Shown in pieces: positions 1 through 7,027 of a stretch of 22,464 nt of DNA (its first letter is position 1; each line of letters begins with the position of its first letter). The notes beneath the pieces are model-generated. The model was not told the DNA's origin. It saw only the letters and a list, made by a program, of their open reading frames with translations, and made no database searches. A program made the translations under genes and the position numbers. The stretch comes from a virus: IMG/VR virus record IMGVR_UViG_3300013094_000296, positions 1-22,464 of that record. The stretch is one strand, 5' to 3'.

Positions 1-1
1 A

Positions 2-172
2 AATAGGCTTCAATGTAAAAAATGTGACGATGTTATTGAGTCTAAAACTCGGCATGACTTTGTGTGGTGCAAGTGTAAATCTATCTTTGTTGACGGGGGT
101 AAGGACTACTTTAGGCGTGGTGGAGATATTAAAGATATGATTGACCTTTCTGTTTACTTGGACGATGAATAA
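2..172 (+). CDS. Small zinc-ribbon phage protein, DUF7695-like (5' end outside window)
   Basis: The frame is open from the first full codon to a TAA at 170-172, giving 56 residues with no start inside the window. It begins with a cysteine pair (QCKKCDD), continues with the stretch ESKTRHDFVWCKCKS and then the motif FVDGGKDYFRRGG. The CxxC...CxC arrangement suggests one bound zinc ion. The overall pattern (CKKC, IESK.RHDF, VDGG..Y.RR) matches, from memory, a small phage family catalogued as DUF7695, whose function is unknown. The stop overlaps the probable start of the primase gene (ATGAATAA), consistent with one transcript. The family assignment is by recall, not by search. Confidence 0.7.
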   Translation, partial: NRLQCKKCDDVIESKTRHDFVWCKCKSIFVDGGKDYFRRGGDIKDMIDLSVYLDDE

Positions 173-2489
173 CATGGAAAAACCAGTAGCGTTACCTGTA
201 CTGTTTCAAAACATACCCTACGAGTTAAAAAAGATTCCACGTTGGGTAATGTGGAAGTTTACCGAGATCGGCACGGACGACAACCGCCGGTGGAGCAAGC
301 TGCCCTCGCAGCCGAATGGGCAGCAGGCAAAGACCAACGACCCAAGCACTTGGGTGGACTTCTTGTCCGTCCAAGAGGCGTACAATAGCGGTCGGTTTGA
401 TGGCATTGGGTTCGTGTTCACCGACGACGACAACTTGGCCGGCGTGGACTTGGACGACTGCTTTGACAACCATACTGAGCGTTTCACAAATGCTGCACTG
501 CAGCAAATTGCAGACAAGGTCACGGGCTACATGGAGGTGAGCCCGTCTGGGACTGGCGTAAAGATATTCACACGCGCCAACCTCTCGACGGCGCACGTTG
601 ACCACGCGTTGGGACTGGAGGTGTACAACCGCGGGCGTTACTTCACGGTGACTGGTCACCTACTAGCCGGCGACATACCGACCGAGGCGCAAGACATCTC
701 TGCCATCGTGCCAGCGCGTACCATCCACCGGACCGGCGACGCGTTTGCGGACTACGTGCCACCACTGGACGGCTACGACCTGCACAGGGTTGAGACGGAG
801 ATACTGACCCAGCTAGACCCGAACTGCGGGTACGGGGACTGGTTACAGGTTGGCTTCGCGCTACACCACCAATTCTCTGGCGACTTAGAGGCGCTCGAGT
901 TGTGGGAGCGCTGGTCGTACGGCGACGGTCAGGTAGCAAACCACGTCGCGTCTGGACCGATGAGCTGCGAGGGTAAGTGGCGCACGTTTAAGGGGCAGGG
1001 CTCGACGTTGCGCTCGCTGTTGTTCAAGATCAACCAAGAGGCGCGTAAGGTTGCCATGTCTAACGGCGAGATCGTGCTTGACAACGGCAACCCACTGAAC
1101 CACGCCAAGCACTTTTTGGACAACATTTTTTCCTGCGAGGAGGGCTACAGGCTGGTGCACTACGCTGACGAGTTTTATGTTTACGTCACGACGCACTACG
1201 AGATCATCGAGGAGTCGACGGTTAGGTCTAAGCTGTACGCGTTCTTGGACAAGTGCAAGAAGTCAGGCAAGAAGGGCGAACTGACCTCGTTCAACCCGAC
1301 GCCGGCGAGCGTCTCGGCAGCACTGGACGCAGTCAAGGCGGTGACACACTTGGCAAACCATCCCAACACAAAACCGCCCATCTGGTTGGAAGACTACGCC
1401 CCAAACAAGCCAGACGCGTCGCAGTTGATCAGCCTAAAGAACGGGCTGTTCCACCTCAAGGACTCGTTGATCCTGCCACACTCGCTGGGGTTCTTCACAC
1501 AGAACGCGTTGCCGTTCGAGTACAACCCACTGGCGCAGTGTCCGACGTGGTTGAAGTTCTTAAACGACCTGTGGCCGGACGATCAGGAGTCAATCGAGAG
1601 CTTGCAGGAGATGTTCGGCTACATCATCTCGGGCGACACTAGACAGCAGAAGTTTTTTAACCTGATTGGCCCGCGTCGTTCGGGCAAGGGGACGATTAAC
1701 AAGGTGCTCGTATCACTGCTAGGACAGCACAATACGGTAGCTCCACAACTGGAGGAGCTCTGTGATACTTTTGGCTTACAACCTTGGCTTGGGAAACTGC
1801 TCGCTTCTTTTACTGATGCAAGAGCACCTGAACGAAACCGCAGTGCGGTTGTGTCTCAGCTGTTGCGCATTGTGGGTGGCGATACAGTTACTGTTAATCG
1901 AAAGAACAAAGAGGCATGGAACGGATACCTCCCAACGCGAATAGTGATATACTCAAACGAGGCGTTACAGTTGACGGAAAACTCCAACGCGCTGACTGGC
2001 CGTATGATCGTGCTTAAGATGACCAACACGTTCTTCGGTAAGGAGGACGCGGACTTGTCACACAAGCTCGAAACAGAGCTTAGTGGCATCTTCAACTGGG
2101 CGGTGGATGGCATCACAAGGCGTTTAGCGCGCGGTGGTTACTTCCTACAGCCAAAGAGCGGCCAAGAGTATCTGGAGCTCATGCAGGAGATTGGCAACCC
2201 GATGGGGACGTTTGCGGAGGACGCTTTAGAGTTTGATCCACTGGCGTACACGGTCAAGGACGACGTGTTTAACTGCTACAAACACTGGGCGCTGAAGAAG
2301 AGCATACCAGTGGGTACCGAGCTGGCATTTAAGCGTAGGTTCTTAGCGTCAACACAGGAGCACAGGGTTTCTGCAGACTTAATTCGCGACGGTGGCGATA
2401 GGACACACATTTATAGGGGCGTGCGGCTGAACAAGAAGGCGCAGAAGTACGTCGATTCAATTAGCAGCTTTGAACAGGAGATTTTTTAA
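165..2489 (+). CDS. DNA primase-polymerase / SF3 (D5-type) helicase
   Basis: A 774-residue replication protein that should make primers and unwind the phage template. The N-terminal third looks like an AEP/PrimPol domain: the acidic pair in GVDLDD (D95, D97), SPSGTG (126-131), and EVYNRGRYFTVTGH (about 152-165), a usual catalytic His/Arg region. Next comes a PriCT-2-like segment (DYGDW-type region with SCEGKWRTFKG). The C-terminal half is a superfamily 3 helicase: Walker A GPRRSGKGT (502-510), a Walker B-like region ending in FTDAR, and a motif C strand IVIYSN with Asn598. I chose ATG 165, which overlaps the upstream stop. ATG 174 is equally possible and a TTG at 141 is unlikely; neither ATG has a strong Shine-Dalgarno sequence. 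Roughly 1740-1960 uses codons ending in T or A far more than the rest of the gene. Confidence 0.93.
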   Translation: MNNMEKPVALPVLFQNIPYELKKIPRWVMWKFTEIGTDDNRRWSKLPSQPNGQQAKTNDPSTWVDFLSVQEAYNSGRFDGIGFVFTDDDNLAGVDLDDCFDNHTERFTNAALQQIADKVTGYMEVSPSGTGVKIFTRANLSTAHVDHALGLEVYNRGRYFTVTGHLLAGDIPTEAQDISAIVPARTIHRTGDAFADYVPPLDGYDLHRVETEILTQLDPNCGYGDWLQVGFALHHQFSGDLEALELWERWSYGDGQVANHVASGPMSCEGKWRTFKGQGSTLRSLLFKINQEARKVAMSNGEIVLDNGNPLNHAKHFLDNIFSCEEGYRLVHYADEFYVYVTTHYEIIEESTVRSKLYAFLDKCKKSGKKGELTSFNPTPASVSAALDAVKAVTHLANHPNTKPPIWLEDYAPNKPDASQLISLKNGLFHLKDSLILPHSLGFFTQNALPFEYNPLAQCPTWLKFLNDLWPDDQESIESLQEMFGYIISGDTRQQKFFNLIGPRRSGKGTINKVLVSLLGQHNTVAPQLEELCDTFGLQPWLGKLLASFTDARAPERNRSAVVSQLLRIVGGDTVTVNRKNKEAWNGYLPTRIVIYSNEALQLTENSNALTGRMIVLKMTNTFFGKEDADLSHKLETELSGIFNWAVDGITRRLARGGYFLQPKSGQEYLELMQEIGNPMGTFAEDALEFDPLAYTVKDDVFNCYKHWALKKSIPVGTELAFKRRFLASTQEHRVSADLIRDGGDRTHIYRGVRLNKKAQKYVDSISSFEQEIF

Positions 2490-2704
2490 TGAGCGTACAT
2501 TCACAGTTGGCGTACACCAAGTGGAAGAACCAACACATTGTAGACATGCAGGTACACACCGACGAACAGATGTTCACTATCGGGTTTGAGGAGGGGCAGA
2601 AACTTATCATGGAGCTGTCCGAGCTAATATTCGAGATGGAGAAGGAAAATAAGCGCCTCGACGCAATGGTTAAGAAGCTAAAGAAGGCCGCGAAGGATGC
2701 ATGA
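2489..2704 (+). CDS. Small coiled-coil protein of unknown function
   Basis: 71 residues, beginning at an ATG that overlaps the primase stop in TAATG, so it is probably translationally coupled. From about residue 30 onward the chain is charged and heptad-like (MELSELIFEMEKENKRLD, then KKLKKAAK), which suggests an alpha-helical coiled coil ending in a Lys-rich tail. No enzymatic motif is visible. Its position between the primase-helicase and the nuclease genes suggests an accessory role in replication, but that is inference only. Confidence 0.75.
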   Translation: MSVHSQLAYTKWKNQHIVDMQVHTDEQMFTIGFEEGQKLIMELSELIFEMEKENKRLDAMVKKLKKAAKDA

Positions 2705-2948
2705 CTTTCGGTTTCGTAAGACGGTAATGCGCAACGACTACACTAAGATATTTAGTACACCAGGGCGTCGCAGGTCGGCGCCCTGGAGAAAGGTGTTAGC
2801 CAGTAAGGTAAAGCATTTCAGGTCAGCGAGAACCCGTCGCGCAAACACTGGGTGGAAGAACAAGATGTTTAACAGGCTGGCCAAGTTTAAGTTTTTTATT
2901 CGATTTGGCTTAAAGAAACGATCACCAATTTCAAGGTTCAGAAGATGA
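2697..2948 (+). CDS. Very basic small protein of unknown function
   Basis: 83 residues with an unusually high Arg/Lys content throughout (examples: GRRRSAPWRK, RSARTRRA, FGLKKRSPISRFRR) and few acidic residues. The start overlaps the previous gene by 8 bases (ATGCATGA) and the stop overlaps the next gene in ATGA. This packing is the main argument that it is a real gene. The charge would suit nucleic-acid binding, but no named fold is recognisable. Confidence 0.6.
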   Translation: MHDFRFRKTVMRNDYTKIFSTPGRRRSAPWRKVLASKVKHFRSARTRRANTGWKNKMFNRLAKFKFFIRFGLKKRSPISRFRR

Positions 2949-3592
2949 CAAAAAAGTTTAACTACTACCACGTTGACGCAGGGCACTTCAAGGTGCAGAT
3001 CAAGCTGTGCTTCGACAACTACGAGTTTCAAAAAATACTATCCGACCATAACATCAGCACCAAGACGACGGCGCTTGACTACGGCATCGGTGAAACACAC
3101 TATATTAGCGACGGGCGTGAGGGCATCATCGTGCTTGCGTTTGACTTGGAGGAGTGCGACCAAGGGCCGGCGTACTTGGCGGGCGTGGTTGCGCATGAGG
3201 CCACACACTGCGTCTCGCGCGTGTTTGAGCACATCGGCGAGGAGGTAGACGAGATTGGCGAAGAGTCTCGCGCCTACCTGACGGAGCACATTGTTATGCA
3301 GTTAACTCAGGCGGTTATTTACGAAAAGGAAAAACGTGCTAGAAAAGGACTTGGAGGCAAAGCTAAACAAAAAAATAAAGCAGCTGGGGGGACTGAGTTA
3401 CAAGTGGATCAGCACGATCTCGGGGGTGCCGGATCGGATAGTGATACTGAACAACAGGGTACAGTTCGTGGAACTAAAGACGATGACAGGAAAATTGTCA
3501 GCACGTCAGGAGTTGGTCTTCAGCGAACTAGAGGCGCACGGATTCCCAGTGGTAGTCATAAGAAACACATCAGACGTGGAGAAATTAATTGA
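2945..3592 (+). CDS. HExxH metallopeptidase-like protein with long out-of-frame overlap
   Basis: 215 residues as read. Residues 1-130 look like an ordered domain: a strand-rich start, GREGIIVLAFDLEE, then VVAHEATHCVSRVFEHIGEE, which contains an HEATH zinc-peptidase motif at 84-88. The following EESRAYLTEHIV (about 106-117) may give the third metal ligand. I know similar short phage proteins with HExxH and EE..AYL, but not their substrate. From residue 131 onward the frame runs across the VRR-NUC gene in another phase and its sequence (Gly, Asp, Gln and Arg rich) reads like a shadow. Even so, its stop (TGA 3590-3592) overlaps the TTG start of the next gene, as if coupled. The start ATG overlaps the previous stop (ATGA). 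Confidence 0.72.
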   Translation: MTKKFNYYHVDAGHFKVQIKLCFDNYEFQKILSDHNISTKTTALDYGIGETHYISDGREGIIVLAFDLEECDQGPAYLAGVVAHEATHCVSRVFEHIGEEVDEIGEESRAYLTEHIVMQLTQAVIYEKEKRARKGLGGKAKQKNKAAGGTELQVDQHDLGGAGSDSDTEQQGTVRGTKDDDRKIVSTSGVGLQRTRGARIPSGSHKKHIRRGEIN

Positions 3593-3611
3593 AAATATGC
3601 TCAAAATGTAA
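3336..3611 (+). CDS. VRR-NUC domain nuclease
   Basis: A 91-residue stand-alone VRR-NUC nuclease of the PD-(D/E)XK superfamily. Visible motifs are an N-terminal Glu (LEKDLEAKLNKKI), the catalytic core SGVPDRIVI with Asp, the strand VQFVELKT with the Glu-x-Lys pair, and GKLSARQ. In characterised relatives this domain cuts branched or structured DNA; phage copies usually sit in replication modules like this one. The start is GTG, preceded by AGGA at 3327-3330 with a spacing of 5. About 93% of the gene lies inside the upstream HExxH reading frame, and its end overlaps the EndoVII gene by 23 bases. The motifs leave little doubt that this is the translated frame here. Confidence 0.9.
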   Translation: MLEKDLEAKLNKKIKQLGGLSYKWISTISGVPDRIVILNNRVQFVELKTMTGKLSARQELVFSELEAHGFPVVVIRNTSDVEKLIENMLKM

Positions 3612-4524
3612 GATAAATAAAAATAACTCTGAGTTTAATAAACATTCTAAAACGGTAGATAAACTACAGCCGTACTGTAAACCTTGTCAAAAAACAACAA
3701 GTCACGAATATCATAAAACCAAGGGCGCGAATAAACACCTTAAGTTGAAATACAATATTTCAACGGCGGATAAAGAAAAAATGATAGCAAGCCAAGGTTT
3801 TGCGTGTTCGATATGTAGAAATTTGTTTGATAACCCAAGATCAACGCACCTAGACCATTGCCACACAACTAACCAAATACGCGGAATACTTTGTAATCGT
3901 TGCAACCACGGAATTGGACAATTTAAAGACTCACCAGAACTTTTACGATTTGCTGCAATCTACTTAGAATATCATGCTCAAAAAAACAAAACTACACAAA
4001 TACCAACTAGAAATGGTGAGGTTAGCAAAAACTATCCCGCACATGGGACTGTTCATGGAACCTGGTCTTGGCAAGACGGTGACGGCGCTAACTATAATAT
4101 CAGAAACTACAGCTGGCACTACACTGATAGTAGCACCGAAGAGAGTAGCGGAGTCAGTATGGGCGCAGGAGTGCCAGAAGTGGGAGCACCTGAAGCACCT
4201 CAAGGTGGCGAAGGTAATGGGGACACCAACTCAACGGTTGGTAGCGTTGAAGAGTTTTTCGGACGTGTACGTGACAAATTTAGAGAACTTGACGTGGTTG
4301 CTGGATCAGAACCCGAAGTTCGACTACCTAATCTTAGACGAGTCAAGTCGGTTCAAAGACCCAAGCACAAAAAGGTTCAAAGCACTCAAGAAGCACCTAA
4401 AATCTTTCAAAAGAAGATTGATCCTAACTGGAACTCCGAGCCCACAGGGACTGCAAGATTTGTGGTCGCAGGTAGGTATATTAGATCTTGGGGAACGGCT
4501 GGAGACAAGCCTGACAAAATTTAG
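3589..4524 (+). CDS. Endonuclease VII-like (HNH/ββα-Me) nuclease with read-on C-terminus
   Basis: 311 residues as read. Residues 1-35 form a zinc finger (CSKC at 4-7, CKPC at 30-33). Residues 70-128 match recombination endonuclease VII: CSIC (73-76), LDHCHTT with the catalytic His region (88-94), IRGILCNRCN with the second Cys pair and the active-site Asn, then the GIGQFKDSPELLRFAAIYL helix. T4 endonuclease VII resolves Holliday junctions and branched DNA before packaging. The start is TTG, right after an in-frame TAA, with GGAG at 3578-3581 spaced by 7. From residue 129 on, about 180 residues overlap the helicase gene in another frame and look non-native, so the functional protein may be only the first ~135 residues. 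Confidence 0.85.
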   Translation: MKICSKCKINKNNSEFNKHSKTVDKLQPYCKPCQKTTSHEYHKTKGANKHLKLKYNISTADKEKMIASQGFACSICRNLFDNPRSTHLDHCHTTNQIRGILCNRCNHGIGQFKDSPELLRFAAIYLEYHAQKNKTTQIPTRNGEVSKNYPAHGTVHGTWSWQDGDGANYNIRNYSWHYTDSSTEESSGVSMGAGVPEVGAPEAPQGGEGNGDTNSTVGSVEEFFGRVRDKFRELDVVAGSEPEVRLPNLRRVKSVQRPKHKKVQSTQEAPKIFQKKIDPNWNSEPTGTARFVVAGRYIRSWGTAGDKPDKI

Positions 4525-5311
4525 AGACAAATACATGACACCCGGTCAGCGTAACCGCCATACCAACGTTGTCTATAACTGGGTTTTGAAAAATGGTGCA
4601 GCGCAACAAATACAGGAAAAGATTAGTGATATTTGTTTTTCATTAAAAGCAAGTGATTATTTACAGTTACCAAAATTAACCAATATATACCACGGCATTG
4701 AGATAGAGAAAGGGGTTCGTGAACAGTATGACAAACTTAAAAAAGACATGGTCCTTGATACAGGTAAGGGGATGCTCACAGCTACAAGTGCGGCGACACT
4801 GGCGGGCAAACTACTCCAGTTCACCTCGGGCGAAATTTATAGAGAGGATGGAAGCACACAAGAAATACACCGTGCTAAACTGGAACAGCTCGAGTCGATC
4901 ATGGAAGAGTCTTCTTCCCCGGCGCTCGTATTCTATCACTTCAAGCACTCGCTCCAACGACTACGTTTGCGCTTCCCGCAAGCTGTGGTCTTGGACGACA
5001 ACAACATTGAAGCGTGGGGTCGTGGCGAGATTCGTATGCTCCTTGCCCATCCCCAAAGCGGGGGAATCGGGATCAATTTACAGTGCAACGTTGGAGACAC
5101 AGCCCAGACGGTGTGGTTCGATCTGCCGTGGAGCGCTGAGAACTACATCCAAGCCAACGCTAGGGTGCACCGCCAAGGGCAAAAAGTCCCGGTTATCATA
5201 CACCATCTAACGATAAAGGATACAATAGACGAGCGCGTCATCAAGGTACTAGACGGTAAAATAAATTTACAAGAGGCGCTGATGGATGACCTAAAGTTTG
5301 CATTAATATAG
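3974..5311 (+). CDS. SNF2-type DEAD/DEAH-box helicase
   Basis: 445 residues with both RecA-like domains of an SF2 SNF2-family ATPase. LHKYQ (7-11) is the Q-motif region; Walker A is EPGLGKT (29-35), followed by LIVAPK (motif Ia), DESS as Walker B (122-125) and LTGTP (motif III, 151-155). In the second domain, SGGIGINLQ, LPWSAENYIQ and ANARVHRQGQ (394-403) are motifs V and VI with the arginine fingers. Phage proteins of this compact type are thought to translocate on DNA during replication or recombination. No good Shine-Dalgarno sequence precedes the ATG, which lies inside the EndoVII frame, so translation may depend on ribosomes coming from upstream. The stop lies 2 bases before the next start. 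Confidence 0.92.
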   Translation: MLKKTKLHKYQLEMVRLAKTIPHMGLFMEPGLGKTVTALTIISETTAGTTLIVAPKRVAESVWAQECQKWEHLKHLKVAKVMGTPTQRLVALKSFSDVYVTNLENLTWLLDQNPKFDYLILDESSRFKDPSTKRFKALKKHLKSFKRRLILTGTPSPQGLQDLWSQVGILDLGERLETSLTKFRDKYMTPGQRNRHTNVVYNWVLKNGAAQQIQEKISDICFSLKASDYLQLPKLTNIYHGIEIEKGVREQYDKLKKDMVLDTGKGMLTATSAATLAGKLLQFTSGEIYREDGSTQEIHRAKLEQLESIMEESSSPALVFYHFKHSLQRLRLRFPQAVVLDDNNIEAWGRGEIRMLLAHPQSGGIGINLQCNVGDTAQTVWFDLPWSAENYIQANARVHRQGQKVPVIIHHLTIKDTIDERVIKVLDGKINLQEALMDDLKFALI

Positions 5312-5313
5312 CC

Positions 5314-5625
5314 ATGAAGAAAATAACAACACACAAACTAAACGCATCAAAAACACGCCTGTCCGACGAGGAGGTTGATCCGATTGAGAAAGACGACCCA
5401 GACTCCCACCCAGAGGTTATGGTTGAGGGCTGGCTGCCATGGGATGCTGAGGACATTGCCGACATCCGGCGATTGATTGAGCGGCGTATGCCGTTAAGGC
5501 AGCGTGAGATTGTGATTGCATTTTTGGAGGGCAACACTTACAAGGACTTAGAGGTTAGTGAAAAATATTGGCGCTGGCACTTCACAAAGGGCGTCGAGTT
5601 TATTAAAAAGGAGCTTAAAATATAA
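5314..5625 (+). CDS. Sigma-70 region 4-like HTH protein
   Basis: 103 residues. The N-terminal 45 residues are acidic and probably disordered (SDEEVDPIEKDDPDS). Residues 48-101 resemble sigma region 4: an ERRMPLRQREIVIAFLEGNTYKDLEVSEKYWRWHFTKG-like pattern of helix, turn and recognition helix, ending in FIKKEL (shown here across two motifs). Such truncated sigma-like phage proteins could steer host RNA polymerase or act as DNA-binding regulators. Regions 2 and 3 are absent, so it is not a complete sigma factor. It ends where the next gene begins (TAATG). The promoter-like 12-mer TTTGCATTAATA lies directly upstream at 5298-5309. Confidence 0.68.
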   Translation: MKKITTHKLNASKTRLSDEEVDPIEKDDPDSHPEVMVEGWLPWDAEDIADIRRLIERRMPLRQREIVIAFLEGNTYKDLEVSEKYWRWHFTKGVEFIKKELKI

Positions 5626-5801
5626 TGCATTTAGTTATTGAGTACGAACAGGGCGGTGAGTGGATTATGGATGTGTTAAGGGACACCAACGAAATTGACA
5701 CAACAAAGCACCACACAATTAAGACACTCTTCTTCTGCGAAACTTGGCCTGAAGTGGAGCTTGTAATCAAAGAAATTAAAAACAGAGAGGAAACGAAATG
5801 A
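5625..5801 (+). CDS. Small hypothetical protein, 58 aa
   Basis: A short gene from ATG 5625 (sharing one base with the previous TAA) to TGA 5799-5801, which overlaps the next ATG as ATGA. The product begins MHLVIEYEQGGEWIMDVLRD and ends IKEIKNREETK. It is mildly acidic with alternating hydrophobic residues and no recognisable motif. The AGGAAACGAA before the next gene lies in its last codons. The exact start/stop fit between neighbours is the main support. Confidence 0.7.
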   Translation: MHLVIEYEQGGEWIMDVLRDTNEIDTTKHHTIKTLFFCETWPEVELVIKEIKNREETK

Positions 5802-6064
5802 CACATATATACCCCATTGGAACGCCGATATCATTCAGTGTACCAAACGATCCAGTAAACAAACCAAAGCACTACACTGAGCACCCAAGTGGCGTGGAGT
5901 GTATCCAGATTACAGAGCACATGGGCTTTAACCTTGGCAACGCTGTAAAGTATATCTGGCGATCAGATTTAAAGGGTAATGCAGTTGAGGATTTAAAGAA
6001 AGCAGAGTATTATATCAAAAGGGAAATTTCTAAACGTACTAAACTAGGGGAGTGTGGAAAATGA
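5798..6064 (+). CDS. DUF3310 family protein
   Basis: 88 residues. After a short leader comes the diagnostic DUF3310 stretch: DPVNKPKHYTEHPSGVECIQ, then NLGNAVKYIWR, KGNAVEDLKKAEYYIKRE. The family is common in phages. T7 gp1.7, a nucleotide kinase, contains a related domain, so a role in nucleotide metabolism is possible, but there is no Walker motif and I would not assign an activity. The start overlaps the previous stop (ATGA) and has GAGGAAACGAA upstream. The stop overlaps the next start. Confidence 0.9.
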   Translation: MTHIYPIGTPISFSVPNDPVNKPKHYTEHPSGVECIQITEHMGFNLGNAVKYIWRSDLKGNAVEDLKKAEYYIKREISKRTKLGECGK

Positions 6065-6303
6065 TGGAGATTAAACTCGACTATGATTGTGTGGACAAGA
6101 TTGTTCAACAGACATTAATTGAAACGTATGTTAATTTAAAATTTGATATAAAAAATGCAAATGAATTAACATTTGAAGAAGATTTAAAACTGTGGGAGGA
6201 CACTGTCGCGGCAATTGAGGTTTTAGGTAAGTGGTTCTTCTATGATTTTGAAGCGCAAGTTGAAGAATATAAAAAAAGTAAAAAGAAAGGCAAAAAGAAA
6301 TGA
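6061..6303 (+). CDS. Small acidic/Lys-tailed hypothetical protein
   Basis: 80 residues from ATG 6061, chosen because it makes an ATGA overlap with the DUF3310 stop and has AGGGGAG at 6046-6052 with a spacing of 8. A GTG at 6052 is an alternative. The body is acidic and helical (ELTFEEDLKLWEDTVAAIEV) and the C-terminus is nearly pure lysine (KKSKKKGKKK). Similar Lys tails occur in the next two genes, partly because their codons double as the AAGAAA/AAAGGAAG-type ribosome-binding stretch for the following gene. Function unknown. Confidence 0.7.
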   Translation: MMEIKLDYDCVDKIVQQTLIETYVNLKFDIKNANELTFEEDLKLWEDTVAAIEVLGKWFFYDFEAQVEEYKKSKKKGKKK

Positions 6304-6584
6304 ACAACAGTGTCGACTTAGAGTCCCCAATGATGCAGGTACTACAAACAGCCGATGATTTAAAATTGTTTGGCACAACATACTATGACGGCCCCAATGA
6401 AATGACGTTAGACGAGGTATACAACCACATTGAGGGCATCCGAGCAATGTTTGTACTGCGTTGGGAGCACATGTATGATCAGTACCTACGCAAGATGGAG
6501 TTAGACCAGTACTGCACAGACCCAGATAAGTTATTAGCAAGGGAAGAATTATTTAATTTTAAAAAGAAAGGAAGTAAAAAATGA
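6300..6584 (+). CDS. Hypothetical protein, 94 aa
   Basis: Starts in an ATGA overlap and ends in another. The product is predicted helical and acidic (NEMTLDEVYNHIEGIRAMF, WEHMYDQYLRKMELDQY), with a basic end (FNFKKKGSKK) whose codons supply AAAGGAAG as ribosome-binding site for the next gene. I do not recognise the family. The position suggests early expression with DUF3310 and its neighbours. Confidence 0.72.
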   Translation: MNNSVDLESPMMQVLQTADDLKLFGTTYYDGPNEMTLDEVYNHIEGIRAMFVLRWEHMYDQYLRKMELDQYCTDPDKLLAREELFNFKKKGSKK

Positions 6585-6799
6585 CTGACGAAGCACAGCA
6601 AGACCCAATGTTGCAAAAAAAAGTAACTTTAATATACTCAATTGGGGCTATTAATGACATCATTAACATGATGAATAACCCAATCACCGTGCCTGTAATG
6701 GTATGGGCAACCTTGATCAACAACATTCAAGGCCAACTTGCACCACAGATTGAAAAACTTAACGCGGAGGCGCAGACAGATGAGCAAGCTGCTGGATAA
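6581..6799 (+). CDS. Hypothetical protein, 72 aa
   Basis: Begins at an ATGA overlap, with AAAGGAAG upstream. The middle is hydrophobic (LIYSIGAINDIINMMNN, ITVPVMVWATLINNI) and could be an amphipathic helix pair, although it is too polar for a confident membrane segment. The C-terminus is acidic and Ala/Gln-rich. Its last 20 bases overlap the next gene. No family recognised. Confidence 0.68.
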   Translation: MTDEAQQDPMLQKKVTLIYSIGAINDIINMMNNPITVPVMVWATLINNIQGQLAPQIEKLNAEAQTDEQAAG

Positions 6800-6953
6800 T
6801 ATGATGGCCAAGGCGGACTTAAACCCTAAGCTCGACCCGCGGCGTGCCGAGTTAGCCAGTGCGCTCACCAAAACGTTTTTAAACAAGGTCATGCCCGAGA
6901 TTAAGCAAACATTGCAGCAAGTTGAGGCTATCAAGGGCGGAGATAAGAAATAG
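6780..6953 (+). CDS. Small hypothetical protein, 57 aa
   Basis: The same frame is open further upstream, but the ATG at 6780 has a good ribosome-binding site (GGAGG at 6766-6770, spacing 9) and gives MSKLLDNMMAKADLNPKLDP, a natural-looking start. The product is helical and basic at the end (VEAIKGGDKK). It overlaps the previous gene by 20 bases. It is the last gene before the first leader region in this arm. Function unknown. Confidence 0.7.
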   Translation: MSKLLDNMMAKADLNPKLDPRRAELASALTKTFLNKVMPEIKQTLQQVEAIKGGDKK

Positions 6954-6982
6954 TTTGCATTAATAGATATAGGGAATAGATC
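6953..6982 (+). promoter_or_regulatory. Candidate phage promoter/regulatory motif in 74-nt leader
   Basis: The gap 6954-7027 opens with TTTGCATTAATA (6954-6965), followed after two bases by TATAGGG. The same 12-mer followed by two bases and TATA occurs at 7634-7645, in the other substantial leader, and once more at 5298-5309. TTGCAT could be a -35, but no good -10 lies 16-18 bases on (TAGATC is weak), so the motif may be read by a phage-modified or phage-specific polymerase factor. A small CGTC-GGGA-GACG hairpin follows at 6984-6995. Confidence 0.4.
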
Positions 6983-7027
6983 ACGTCGGGAGACGCATCG
7001 AAACCTAACCAAATTCAAGGAAAAATC

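Noticed and set aside
141-164. TTG start of the primase at 141
   Set aside because: It lies deep inside the preceding zinc-ribbon gene, has no ribosome-binding site and adds a non-conserved peptide. ATG 165 or 174 fits better.
225-659. Open frames on the - strand beneath the primase gene (also 643-939 and 885-1196)
   Set aside because: They mirror a GC-rich coding frame with proven motifs on the + strand, have no ribosome-binding sites or recognisable domains, and oppose the whole arm.
1253-1642. A 129-codon + strand frame inside the primase-helicase gene
   Set aside because: It overlaps the helicase coding frame completely, and its Arg/Gly/Val composition is typical of an out-of-frame reading.
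6984-6995. CGTC-GGGA-GACG hairpin as a terminator or riboswitch
   Set aside because: Only four base pairs and no T-tract; too small to support a call.
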